DNA of 5,843 bases from Actinomycetes bacterium (GTDB lineage Bacteria; Actinomycetota; Acidimicrobiia; Acidimicrobiales; Microtrichaceae). The notes under the pieces are model-generated. The model worked only from the letters and a program-made list of their open reading frames with translations, ran no database searches and was not told the DNA's origin. Of the stretch, positions 1 to 5,385 are shown piece by piece. Where the stretch lies: the NCBI GenBank assembly GCA_023423215.1, contig JAFAFZ010000067.1, forward strand, positions 1-5,843. The letters are read 5' to 3'. Position 1 is the first letter of the stretch. Each line of letters opens with the position of its first letter. The translations under genes were made by a program, and so were the position numbers.

Positions 1-240
1 GTATCCGCCTCCGCCGCCCCCGGGGTACGGGGTGGTGATGGTGGTCTCGCCGACTCGGCGGACCTTCGGTTCGCCGTTGTCGGAGACGCGGTTGCGGTGG
101 ATTTGGTCGAGGTGGTTGGCGAGGACGGCGTCGGGGTCGCCGGTGACGTGGAGGACGGCGACGATGCCGCCGCCGGTGGCGTCGTCGATGTTCAACCTGA
201 CTGGCCCGGCGAGCTCGCTGCCGCGACTCAGGCCACCCCA
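1..240 (-). pseudogene. Fragment of an unrecognised protein-coding gene, runs off the left edge
   Basis: An open minus-strand frame reads into the window edge with a typical actinobacterial codon pattern (mostly C in third position). It includes the stretches GGGIVAVLHVTGDPDAVL and GETTITTPYPGGGGGGY, the latter a glycine-rich segment at the edge. No ATG or GTG start is present. The frame stays open back through the repeats at 248-288 and into the tmRNA 3' end, and the only in-frame alternative start is a TTG at 193-195 without a convincing Shine-Dalgarno. I infer a gene that lost its 5' end when a mobile element or rearrangement reached the tmRNA 3' end. A TTG-initiated intact gene remains possible. 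I do not recognise the family and assign no function; the rest of the gene lies outside the window. Confidence 0.35.
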
Positions 241-256
241 GCTGAGAGTGGCCTGA
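228..256. repeat. 9-bp perfect inverted repeat downstream of ssrA
   Basis: TCAGGCCAC (228-236) and GTGGCCTGA (248-256) are exact reverse complements separated by 11 nt. The right arm is also the start of the first direct repeat at 248-264, so the left arm is a third, inverted copy of the same core. In transcripts from ssrA it would form a stem about 45 nt past the mature 3' end and could act as a terminator or processing boundary, although no T-run follows it. It may equally be debris of transposon ends. Confidence 0.5.
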
Positions 257-288
257 TTTTCGCTAGGAGATCTGGCTGATTTTCGCCA
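248..288 (+). repeat. Two direct copies of a TGGC(C)TGATTTTCGC motif, IS21-like terminal repeats
   Basis: TGGCCTGATTTTCGCT (249-264) and TGGCTGATTTTCGCCA (273-288) match closely once a one-base gap is allowed, and their start points are 24 nt apart. They contain a TTTT run that stands out in this GC-rich DNA. From family knowledge, IS21-type elements of actinobacteria carry multiple short terminal repeats of this general style beside istA or istB. No transposase frame is seen here, so this would be a solo end or remnant. Assignment to IS21 is by pattern memory only and is tentative. Confidence 0.4.
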
Positions 289-299
289 GAACCCCTTCG

Positions 300-685
300 T
301 GGAGCTGGGGGGAATCGAACCCCCGTCCGCCAGGTGGTCACCGACCTCGATACGACCATTCCCGCATCCCGGCTCGAACGGCTACCGAACTGGCGGGTCA
401 GTCTGCCCCGGAGGGCTACCGCCGGGTCTTTCCCCGGTGCCAGCGGTCTTTCCCGCCGTCAGTGGTCTTTCCCTACGGTCCACCCACGCTTCTGTTGCCG
501 GGCTGCGTGGATCAGGCCCCGTGCGCCGTTGCCGGTCACGATGACTCTCTGACTACCTGACTAGATCAGGCGGCGAGAGCGAACTGCTCGTTGGCGGTTC
601 TTTGTGTGCCCCCGTTTAACGAGTCTGAAGCAACTCGGGTCGCGAACTCGGCTTCCGGGTCCCAACGTCGAAACCAGTCAGCCCC
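300..685 (-). ncRNA. ssrA: Transfer-messenger RNA (tmRNA, ssrA)
   Basis: tmRNA rescues stalled ribosomes by acting as an alanyl-tRNA mimic and then as an mRNA for a degradation tag. On the minus strand the 5' end reads GGGGCTGACTGGTTTCGAC, the conserved tmRNA 5' sequence, and pairs over 7 bp (one G-U) with CAGCTCC at the 3' end. The T-arm sequence GGGGGTTCGATTCCCCC precedes it. The discriminator A is at 300; the next three bases read CGA, so the CCA tail appears not to be encoded and must be added after transcription. The internal tag frame ends in FALAA followed by TGA (566-610). Three GGGAAAGACC units at 425-473 lie in the pseudoknot region. About 386 nt is normal for actinobacteria. Its protein partner smpB is about 1.9 kb upstream on the same strand. 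Confidence 0.96.
566..610 (-). other. tmRNA tag-peptide reading frame
   Basis: Reading on the minus strand, codons from GGC (608-610) to TGA (566-568) encode GTQRTANEQFALAA, to follow the alanine carried by the tmRNA. The FALAA end is the typical actinobacterial proteolysis signal recognised by Clp proteases. The frame is fixed by that ending and by the stop; the exact resume codon (GGC at 608-610) is inferred from position and could be one codon off. At 14 encoded residues it is longer than the short mycobacterial type (DSHQRDYALAA) and nearer the streptomycete length. Confidence 0.8.
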
Positions 686-699
686 AAGTAGGCCCGACC

Positions 700-728
700 A
701 GTGTACCGGCCCCGGGCGACACGTCGCC
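700..728 (-). promoter_or_regulatory. Probable ssrA promoter
   Basis: A minus-strand TACACT box (700-705) fits the actinobacterial -10 consensus TANNNT and lies 14 nt before the mature tmRNA 5' end. That leaves a short 5' leader to be removed by RNase P, as is usual for tmRNA. The -35 candidate GGCGAC (723-728) with a 17-nt spacer is weak. It shows ssrA can be transcribed independently of the MBL gene just upstream. Confidence 0.55.
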
Positions 729-754
729 GCCGGGTTGCGCCGGAGTCGACCCGG
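715..754 (-). terminator. Candidate terminator between the MBL hydrolase gene and ssrA
   Basis: Directly after the hydrolase stop codon, CCGGGT and ACCCGG (749-754 and 730-735) form a perfect 6-bp stem with a 13-nt loop. A second perfect stem follows, GGCGAC/GTCGCC (715-720 and 723-728), with only 2 nt between its arms. There is no U-tract, which is common for actinobacterial terminators. The second stem overlaps the ssrA -35 region, so it may also be an operator. Structures this short arise easily in GC-rich DNA. Confidence 0.35.
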
Positions 755-1387
755 TCAGTGACCTCGGGCGATCCACTCCTGAAGGTGTGGTGCTTCGTCG
801 CCGATCGTGGTGGTCTCGCCGTGTCCGGTGTGCACGATCGTCTCGGGCGGCAGCTCGAGCAGGCGCTCGCGGATCGAGCGGATGATGACCTCGAAGCTGC
901 TGTGGCTCCGGCCGGTGGCGCCCGGGCCACCGCAGAAGAGCGTGTCGCCGCTGAACAGGTGGTGCCCGTCGGTGCGGGTCTCGTCCAGGAAGCAGATGCA
1001 GCCGGGAGAGTGACCCGGAGTGTGCAGCGCGACGAGGCGGGTGCCGCCGGCCTCGAGGATCTCACCCTCGACCAGGTCCCGGTCCGGGCCGACGTGCGGG
1101 TAGACGACGTCCCAGAGCATGCGGTCGTCGGGGTGCAGCAGGATCGGCGCGTCGACCAGGTCCTGCAGCGCGATCGCCGCGTTGATGTGGTCGTTGTGGC
1201 CGTGCGGCAGCGCGATCGCCCGCACGGTCCGGTCGTTCACCGCCGCAGCGATCGCGTCGGCGTCGTGCGCCGCGTCGATCACGATCACCTCTCGGTCGTC
1301 GCCGACCAGCCAGATGTTGTTCGTGACCTCCCACTCCCCGCCGTCCAGGGCGAAGATGCCGTCGGTCTGCACCAGCTCTATTGCCAC
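755..1387 (-). CDS. MBL-fold metallo-hydrolase (Rv2260-type, mscR partner)
   Basis: This 210-residue cytoplasmic metallo-beta-lactamase-fold hydrolase is of the glyoxalase II type. Visible metal ligands are H62-G-H64-N-D66-H67, H126 in HTPGHSPG, D148 in FSGDTLF and H189 in HTGHGETT, which is the complete binuclear zinc set. The start is GTG at 1385-1387, preceded by AGGAG with about 8 nt spacing; no signal peptide is seen. It lies 42 nt downstream of mscR on the same strand, the same pairing as Rv2259/Rv2260 in Mycobacterium tuberculosis. MscR produces a formyl-mycothiol thioester or its equivalent, and MBL enzymes of this group commonly cleave thioesters. S-formylmycothiol hydrolase is therefore a reasonable inferred role, not shown by the sequence. 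Only the fold and its metal site are certain. Confidence 0.9.
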   Translation of the reverse strand: MAIELVQTDGIFALDGGEWEVTNNIWLVGDDREVIVIDAAHDADAIAAAVNDRTVRAIALPHGHNDHINAAIALQDLVDAPILLHPDDRMLWDVVYPHVGPDRDLVEGEILEAGGTRLVALHTPGHSPGCICFLDETRTDGHHLFSGDTLFCGGPGATGRSHSSFEVIIRSIRERLLELPPETIVHTGHGETTTIGDEAPHLQEWIARGH

Positions 1388-1429
1388 GTCGTTGCTCCTG
1401 TCAGCACCGCTCCGCTCAGGGCCGCCATG

Positions 1430-2518
1430 TCAGAGCACCACGACGCTGCGCAGGACCTCGCCCCGCTCCATCTTGTGGAACGCCTCCTCGACGTCGTCGA
1501 GGGCGATCGTCTCGGTGACGAAGCGGTCCAGGTCCAGGCGACCCTGCAGGTACAGGTCGATCAGCATCGGGAAGTCCCGGCTCGGCAGGCAGTCGCCGTA
1601 CCAGCTCGGCTTCAGCGCGCCGCCACGACCGAAGAACTCGATCATGGGGATGTCGGGCATCTGCATGTCGGGCGTCGGCACGCCGACCTGCACGACCGTT
1701 CCGGCCAGGTCCCGGGCGAAGAAGGCCTGCTCGAGCACCTTCGGGTTGCCGACCGCCTCGACCACGACGTCGGCGCCGAACCCGTTCGTCGCAGCGCGCA
1801 CGGCCTCGATCGGGTCCTCGGACGAGGCGTCGACCGTGTGCGTCGCGCCGAACTCCTTGGCGATCTCGAGCTTCCTCGGGTCCAGGTCGACGGCGACGAT
1901 GGTGGTCGCGCCGGCCAGCTTCGCCCCGACGATCGCCGCGTCGCCCACGCCGCCGCAGCCGAAGACGGCGACGGAGTCGCCCCGCTGCGTGCCGCCCGTC
2001 AGCATCGCGGCGCCGATGCCCGCCATCACGCCACAGCCCAGCAGGCCCGCTGCTGCGGGGGAGGCCGACGGGTCGACCTTCGTGGCCTGCCCGGCGGCGA
2101 CCAGCGTCTTGTCGGCGAAGGCGCCGATGCCGAGCGCGGGGGACAGCTCGGTGCCGTCCACCAGCGTCATCTTCTGCTTGGCGTTGTGGGTGTTGAAGCA
2201 GTACTCGAGCTTGCCCTTGCGGCACGCACGGCACTCGCCGCAGACCGCACGCCAGTTCAGGACGACGAAGTCGCCGACCTCGACCTCGGTGACCCCTTCG
2301 CCGATCGACTCGACGACGCCCGACGCCTCGTGACCGAGCAGGAACGGGAACTCGTCGTTGATGCCGCCCTCGCGGTAGTGCAGGTCGGTGTGGCAGACGC
2401 CGCAGGCCTGGACGTCGACGACGACCTCGCCCGGGCCGGGATCGGGGATCACGATCGTCGTGACCTCGACGGGTGCTCCCTTCGAGCGGGCGATGACTCC
2501 ACGGACCTCTTGGGGCAT
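1430..2518 (-). CDS. mscR: S-(hydroxymethyl)mycothiol dehydrogenase (mycothiol-dependent formaldehyde dehydrogenase)
   Basis: This 362-residue zinc-dependent, NAD-linked medium-chain dehydrogenase oxidises the spontaneous adduct of formaldehyde and mycothiol. It can also reduce S-nitrosomycothiol (family knowledge). Catalytic zinc ligands are C42 (in GVCHTD), H63-E64 (in GHEASG) and C162 (in GCGVMAG). The structural zinc site is the four-cysteine set C93, C96, C99 and C107. The Rossmann motif G187-C-G-G-V-G192 is followed by D211, which favours NAD over NADP. The start is ATG at 2516-2518 because GAGGAGAGG sits just upstream and the length then matches family members; a longer in-frame start at 2578 lacks conserved sequence. 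It precedes the MBL hydrolase gene by 42 nt, probably as one operon. Plain alcohol dehydrogenase is the alternative, but the partner gene favours MscR. Confidence 0.93.
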   Translation of the reverse strand: MPQEVRGVIARSKGAPVEVTTIVIPDPGPGEVVVDVQACGVCHTDLHYREGGINDEFPFLLGHEASGVVESIGEGVTEVEVGDFVVLNWRAVCGECRACRKGKLEYCFNTHNAKQKMTLVDGTELSPALGIGAFADKTLVAAGQATKVDPSASPAAAGLLGCGVMAGIGAAMLTGGTQRGDSVAVFGCGGVGDAAIVGAKLAGATTIVAVDLDPRKLEIAKEFGATHTVDASSEDPIEAVRAATNGFGADVVVEAVGNPKVLEQAFFARDLAGTVVQVGVPTPDMQMPDIPMIEFFGRGGALKPSWYGDCLPSRDFPMLIDLYLQGRLDLDRFVTETIALDDVEEAFHKMERGEVLRSVVVL

Positions 2519-2574
2519 GTCGGACCTCTCCTCGAGCTGGACTGGTTCACGGCTGGCTCGTGCGGACCGGACCC

Positions 2575-2580
2575 ACACTA
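2575..2580 (-). promoter_or_regulatory. Possible -10 box for mscR
   Basis: TAGTGT on the minus strand fits TANNNT and lies about 56 nt before the mscR ATG, within the 108-nt smpB-mscR gap. No convincing -35 is seen. It would give the mscR-hydrolase pair its own promoter, separate from smpB. Confidence 0.35.
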
Positions 2581-2626
2581 GGACGTCGCCGCGGCGCCGC
2601 TCCGACGTGCGTGGCGCCGGGAACGG

Positions 2627-3106
2627 TCAGTCCTCGTGGCGCCGACGGGCGGCGGCGACCTCTCTCGCGGCGTCGCGCTCGGAGTCGCGCCGCTTGATGT
2701 CCTCTCGCTTGTCACCCACGTTCTTGCCCTTGCCGACGGCGAGCTCGACCTTCACCTTGCCGTCCGAGAAGTAGAGCTTCGTCGGCACCAGCGAGAGCCG
2801 CTCGACCTGCAGCTTCATGCCGATGCGGTCGATCTGGTGGCGGTGCAGCAGCAGCTTCCGGTCGCGCACCGGGGCGTGGCCCGAGTGCTGCTGCGAGTGC
2901 GAGTAGGGCGCGATGTGCATGCCGTGCAACCAGGCCTCGTGCGCGTCGATCGAGGCCCACGCGTCGGTGAGCTGCACCTTCGCCTCCCGCAGCGACTTGA
3001 CCTCGCTGCCCGTCAGGACGATCCCGGCCTCGTAGGTGTCGGTCAGGAAGTAGCGGTGTCCAGCCTGCCGGTTGGTGGCGATCACCTCGATGCCGGTCTG
3101 CTTCAC
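2627..3106 (-). CDS. smpB: SsrA-binding protein SmpB
   Basis: SmpB (159 residues) binds the tRNA-like domain of tmRNA, delivers it to stalled ribosomes and fills the empty mRNA channel with its C-terminal tail. Family hallmarks are visible: ATNRQAGHRYF near the N-terminus, DTYEAGIVLTGSEVKSLR (23-40), and the end of the OB core with LVPTKLYF and GKGKNVGDKRE. A basic helical tail follows (IKRRDSERDAAREVAAARRR). The length is normal. The start is GTG at 3104-3106, with AGGAG 4 nt upstream, a short spacing. A 20-codon mini-ORF ends in a TGA overlapping this GTG, which suggests possible translational coupling. In most actinobacteria smpB is followed directly by ssrA, often after ftsEX. Here mscR and the hydrolase intervene, and the upstream neighbour is a divergent mec gene. 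Confidence 0.97.
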   Translation of the reverse strand: MKQTGIEVIATNRQAGHRYFLTDTYEAGIVLTGSEVKSLREAKVQLTDAWASIDAHEAWLHGMHIAPYSHSQQHSGHAPVRDRKLLLHRHQIDRIGMKLQVERLSLVPTKLYFSDGKVKVELAVGKGKNVGDKREDIKRRDSERDAAREVAAARRRHED

Positions 3107-3165
3107 AGTTCTCCTACGGGGGCTGCGCCCCGGACCCCGTCCACGTCGGGCTCGCTGGCGCTCAC
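3103..3165 (-). CDS. Possible 20-codon leader ORF overlapping the smpB start
   Basis: On the minus strand GTG (3163-3165) opens a 20-codon frame, VSASEPDVDGVRGAAPVGEL, whose TGA (3103-3105) overlaps the smpB GTG as GTGA, the classic coupling arrangement. Within it GGGGC (3119-3123) and GCCCC (3127-3131) can pair just before the smpB Shine-Dalgarno. No good ribosome site precedes the small ORF, and the frame stays open further upstream without an obvious better start. The sequence resembles GC-rich intergenic repeats common in actinobacteria, so it may not be translated at all. Confidence 0.25.
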   Translation of the reverse strand: MSASEPDVDGVRGAAPVGEL

Positions 3166-3192
3166 GCAGCCGATCTGCTTCGTCGCTGCGCT

Positions 3193-3221
3193 CCTTACAG
3201 GATCGTGGAGGGTACTACCGT
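3193..3221 (+). promoter_or_regulatory. Probable promoter for leaderless mec-type gene
   Basis: TACCGT (3216-3221) fits TANNNT and ends 6 nt before the GTG at 3228, so the transcript would start at or beside the start codon. TTACAG (3195-3200) is the best upstream -35-like sequence, at a short 15-nt spacing; CCTTAC (3193-3198) gives 17 nt. The only purine-rich site (GGAGGG, 3207-3212) is 15 nt from the GTG, too far for a normal ribosome site, which supports leaderless initiation. Confidence 0.45.
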
Positions 3222-3227
3222 TCGGCC

Positions 3228-3641
3228 GTGCTCCGTCTGCCCCCCGAGACCCATCGAGCGATGCTCGCCCACGCGCTGGACGGACTGCCGCTCGAGGCCT
3301 GCGGCCTGTTCGCCGGGATCCCCGACGAGGACGGCGCCGGCGGGACCGTGCACCGCTTCTACCCGTGCGCGAACGAGGCGGCGAGCTCGAAGGTGTACAC
3401 GGTCGGCGGCCTGGACATCCTGCGCTCGGAGCGTGACGCCGAGTCGAACGGGTGGGAGGTGCTCGGGGTCATGCACTCCCACACCCACACCGACGCGTAC
3501 CCGTCGCCGACCGACGTGGCCCAGGCGCCGGATCCCGGCTGGCACTACGTCATCGTGTCGCTGCGCGACGAGCTGCCGTCGCTGCGCTCCTACCGCATCG
3601 TCGACGGCGGCATCGACGAGGAGCCGGTCGTCCTGACCTGA
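3228..3641 (+). CDS. mec: Mec-type JAMM/Mov34 zinc metallopeptidase (M67 family)
   Basis: This 137-residue cytoplasmic JAB1/MPN-domain peptidase carries a full JAMM motif: E23 (in LEACGLFAG), then H83-S-H85, S93 and D96, matching HxHx7Sx2D exactly. In M. tuberculosis the homologue Mec (Rv1334) removes cysteine from the C-terminus of the carrier CysO after CysM has built it there. The start is GTG at 3228-3230, chosen because the domain begins at once and a TANNNT box lies just upstream; an in-frame ATG at 3072 would add about 50 residues of non-conserved, repeat-derived sequence. cysM follows after 147 nt, supporting a role in cysteine synthesis. The carrier gene cysO that normally separates the two is missing, so the substrate must be encoded elsewhere or differ. 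No transmembrane or export signal is seen. Confidence 0.87.
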   Translation: MLRLPPETHRAMLAHALDGLPLEACGLFAGIPDEDGAGGTVHRFYPCANEAASSKVYTVGGLDILRSERDAESNGWEVLGVMHSHTHTDAYPSPTDVAQAPDPGWHYVIVSLRDELPSLRSYRIVDGGIDEEPVVLT

Positions 3642-3734
3642 CCTGACCTCGGCCGGTGTCGCTCGGCCGGCGGTGGCAGGGAACGGCGCACGAACCGGAA
3701 GGTCCCGCGGTCGCAGCGGGTTGGTCACCCGTGG

Positions 3735-3750
3735 CACACCTCGCGGTGTG
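3735..3750. promoter_or_regulatory. Perfect inverted repeat CACACC-TCGC-GGTGTG in the cysM promoter region
   Basis: Two 6-bp arms (3735-3740 and 3745-3750) flank a 4-nt centre and end 21 nt before the cysM -10 box, so the repeat overlaps or abuts the -35 region. That is a usual operator position for a dimeric repressor. It could instead be the stem of a terminator for the upstream mec gene. No regulator is encoded in the window. Confidence 0.35.
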
Positions 3751-3771
3751 GTCCCATCGCCCCCGCATCTC

Positions 3772-3777
3772 TACCAT
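3772..3777 (+). promoter_or_regulatory. Probable -10 box for cysM
   Basis: TACCAT fits TANNNT and ends 11 nt before the cysM ATG (3789), predicting a 5' leader of only about 5 nt. The sequence between contains no properly spaced Shine-Dalgarno, so near-leaderless translation is likely. The -35 region is not recognisable. The rest of the 147-nt mec-cysM gap contains three CCTGA copies across the mec stop, duplicated CTCGGCCGG (3649-3657, 3662-3670) and short GC hairpins, but no gene. Confidence 0.5.
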
Positions 3778-3788
3778 CTGGGTCAGGT

Positions 3789-4736
3789 ATGACCGTCTAC
3801 TCCTCAGTGCTCGACATGATCGGCAACACGCCACTCGTCGACGTCAGCCAGCTCAGCCCGAACCCGAACGTGCGCATCCTCGGGAAGATGGAGGGGCAGA
3901 ACCCCGCCGGCTCGGTGAAGGACCGCATCGCGCTGTCCATGATCACCGAGGCCGAGGCGGACGGCACCCTGACACCCGGCTGCACGATCATCGAGCCGTC
4001 CTCGGGCAACACCGGCATCGCCATGGCGATGATCAGCCGCATCAAGGGCTACCACCTCAAGATCGTGCTGCCCGGCAACGTGTCGATCGAGCGGCGCCAG
4101 CTGCTCGAGGTCTACGGGGCCGAGATCATCGACTCGCCCGGCGAAGAGGGCTCGAACGGCGCAGTCCGCATGGCGATCGCCCTGGCCGACGAGCACCCCG
4201 ACTGGGTCTTCCTCTACCAGTACGGCAACGAGGGCAACCCGCTGGCGCACTACCGGACCACCGGCCCCGAGATCTACCGCGACGTGCCCGACATCACGCA
4301 CTTCGTCGCCGGCCTCGGCACCTCGGGCACGCTCATGGGCGTCGGCCGGTACCTGAAGGAGCAGGACCCCGCCATCCAGGTCCGGGCGGTCGAGCCGCCC
4401 TCGGGCGAGCAGGTCGAGGGCCTGCGCTCGCTGGACGACGGCTACGTGCCCCCCGTGTTCGAGAAGTGGGGCGGCTACGAGCTGCTCGACCGCAAGACGA
4501 TCGTGCGGCCGCGCGAATCGCTCGAGTGGACCCGCAAGCTCGCGGACGTCGGCATCTTCTCCGGCATCTCGGCCGGCGCTGCGCTGGCGGGTGCGGTCAA
4601 GGTCGCGAACGAGATCGAGTCCGGCACGATCGTGTTCGTCGTGTGCGACTACGGCTGGAAGTACCTCTCGACCGGCGCCTGGACGCTGGACCTGGACGAG
4701 GCGGCCGCCAACGCGGAGAAGGTGATCTACTTCTGA
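3789..4736 (+). CDS. cysM: Cysteine synthase CysM (O-phosphoserine sulfhydrylase type)
   Basis: This 315-residue PLP enzyme of fold type II makes cysteine. Seen directly: GNTPLV at 12-17, the PLP lysine K44 in NPAGSVKDR, the substrate loop S71-S-G-N-T-G76, and the phosphate-binding loop G175-L-G-T-S-G180. The closest remembered relative is M. tuberculosis CysM (Rv1336), with shared stretches ERRQLLE.YGA, LYQYGN and GWKYLSTGA. The Rv1336 residue R220 that selects O-phosphoserine corresponds to R213 here (GLRSLDDG), so I infer O-phosphoserine as substrate and thiocarboxylated CysO as the expected sulfur donor. The start is ATG at 3789, with a -10 box just upstream. It is preceded by a mec-type gene but no cysO, and the grpB-like gene starts 1 nt after its stop, probably as an operon. 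An ordinary CysK using O-acetylserine is less likely. Confidence 0.93.
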   Translation: MTVYSSVLDMIGNTPLVDVSQLSPNPNVRILGKMEGQNPAGSVKDRIALSMITEAEADGTLTPGCTIIEPSSGNTGIAMAMISRIKGYHLKIVLPGNVSIERRQLLEVYGAEIIDSPGEEGSNGAVRMAIALADEHPDWVFLYQYGNEGNPLAHYRTTGPEIYRDVPDITHFVAGLGTSGTLMGVGRYLKEQDPAIQVRAVEPPSGEQVEGLRSLDDGYVPPVFEKWGGYELLDRKTIVRPRESLEWTRKLADVGIFSGISAGAALAGAVKVANEIESGTIVFVVCDYGWKYLSTGAWTLDLDEAAANAEKVIYF

Positions 4737-4737
4737 G

Positions 4738-5307
4738 GTGCGGATCCACCTCGTCGCGTACGACCCGGAGTGGCCCCACCGCTTCGCCGCGCTGGGCGCC
4801 GACCTGCGTCGATCCCTCCAGGAGCAGTCCGTCCCCGGCGTCGCCGATCGGCTCGTGGCCATCCACCACATCGGTTCGACGAGCGTGCCCGGCCTGGCGG
4901 CCAAGCCGGTCATCGACGTCCAGCTGAGCCTCACCTCCTTCGAGCCGTTCGAGCCGCTGCGCGAGGCGATCGAGGTGCACGGCTACCGCTGGCAGGAGGA
5001 CAACCCGGACCACCGCAAGCGCTTCTTCCGGCTCGACCACCGCGACGGCACCCGTGCGGTGAACGTGCACGTGCGCCTCGACGGCGACTTCACCCACAGC
5101 GCCGCGCTGCTCTTCCGGGACCACCTACGTGCCGAGCCGTTCGCCGTCGAGCGCTACGAGGCGACGAAGCGTGAGCTCGCGACCCGGGACTGGGCGGACG
5201 TCAACACCTACGCGGACGCCAAGGGCGACATCATCTGGCAGCTCCTGCGAGAGGCGGACGTCTGGGCGGGTGCGCGGGGTTGGCGACCGGGACCGAGCGA
5301 CGCCTGA
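4738..5307 (+). CDS. GrpB / UPF0157 family protein
   Basis: This 189-residue protein is of the GrpB family, which has a nucleotidyltransferase-like fold but no well-established cellular role. Family marks are V-x-Y-D-P-x-W near the N-terminus, the signature H44-I-G-S-T-S-V-P-G-L-A-A-K-P-V-I-D60, then FFRLDHRDGTRAVNVHV (96-112), LLFRDHLRA (124-132) and the Y-x-x-x-K-x-x-L helix (140-147). GST at 46-48 and D60 sit where nucleotidyltransferases keep catalytic residues, but activity is unproven. The start is GTG at 4738, 1 nt after the cysM stop, without its own well-spaced ribosome site, so translation is probably coupled to cysM. The link to cysteine metabolism is positional only. An acetyltransferase or CoaE fusion, known in some relatives, is not present. 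Confidence 0.88.
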   Translation: MRIHLVAYDPEWPHRFAALGADLRRSLQEQSVPGVADRLVAIHHIGSTSVPGLAAKPVIDVQLSLTSFEPFEPLREAIEVHGYRWQEDNPDHRKRFFRLDHRDGTRAVNVHVRLDGDFTHSAALLFRDHLRAEPFAVERYEATKRELATRDWADVNTYADAKGDIIWQLLREADVWAGARGWRPGPSDA

Positions 5308-5317
5308 GCCGGCCCGT

Positions 5318-5333
5318 CGCCCGGGTCCGGGCG
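5318..5333 (+). terminator. Weak candidate terminator hairpin after the grpB-like gene
   Basis: CGCCCG (5318-5323) and CGGGCG (5328-5333) form a 6-bp stem with a GGTC loop, 10 nt after the stop codon of the GrpB-family gene. No T-run follows. Position, together with a new promoter box just downstream, supports the end of the cysM operon, but GC-rich hairpins are frequent by chance. Confidence 0.35.
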
Positions 5334-5344
5334 CCGCACCGACG

Positions 5345-5350
5345 TAGACT
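5345..5350 (+). promoter_or_regulatory. Probable -10 box for the last gene
   Basis: TAGACT fits TANNNT well and sits 41 bp before the chosen ATG (5386). This would give a leader of roughly 30 nt containing GAGG at 5373-5376, 9 nt before that ATG. No clear -35 is seen. Confidence 0.45.
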
Positions 5351-5385
5351 GCGACGTCCCCCGCTCGGAGATGAGGCCTCAGCAG

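Noticed and set aside
299..330. A tRNA gene suggested by the T-arm sequence and acceptor end
   Set aside because: The partner acceptor strand lies about 380 nt away with the tmRNA 5' signature and tag frame between, so this is the tmRNA tRNA-like domain.
299..552. Short plus-strand frames across 299-552
   Set aside because: They lie entirely inside the tmRNA gene on the opposite strand, whose RNA features explain the conservation.
701..2581. A 626-codon plus-strand open frame antisense to mscR and the MBL hydrolase
   Set aside because: It lacks recognisable domains, is rich in R, D and V as expected of an antisense shadow in GC-rich DNA, and lies over two genes with complete catalytic motifs on the other strand.
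3072..3227. An N-terminal extension of the mec-type protein from ATG 3072
   Set aside because: It would run antisense to the smpB 5' end and through repeat-like sequence; the extension has no conserved residues and the JAMM domain begins naturally at GTG 3228.
3642..3788. A riboswitch or structured leader upstream of cysM
   Set aside because: Several short hairpins can be drawn (for example 3704-3720 and 3735-3750), but none matches a SAM or other known class I remember, and the -10 box at 3772-3777 places the transcript start after them.
3804..4934. A 376-codon minus-strand open frame antisense to cysM
   Set aside because: cysM carries every PLP-enzyme motif; the antisense frame has shadow-type composition and no domain.
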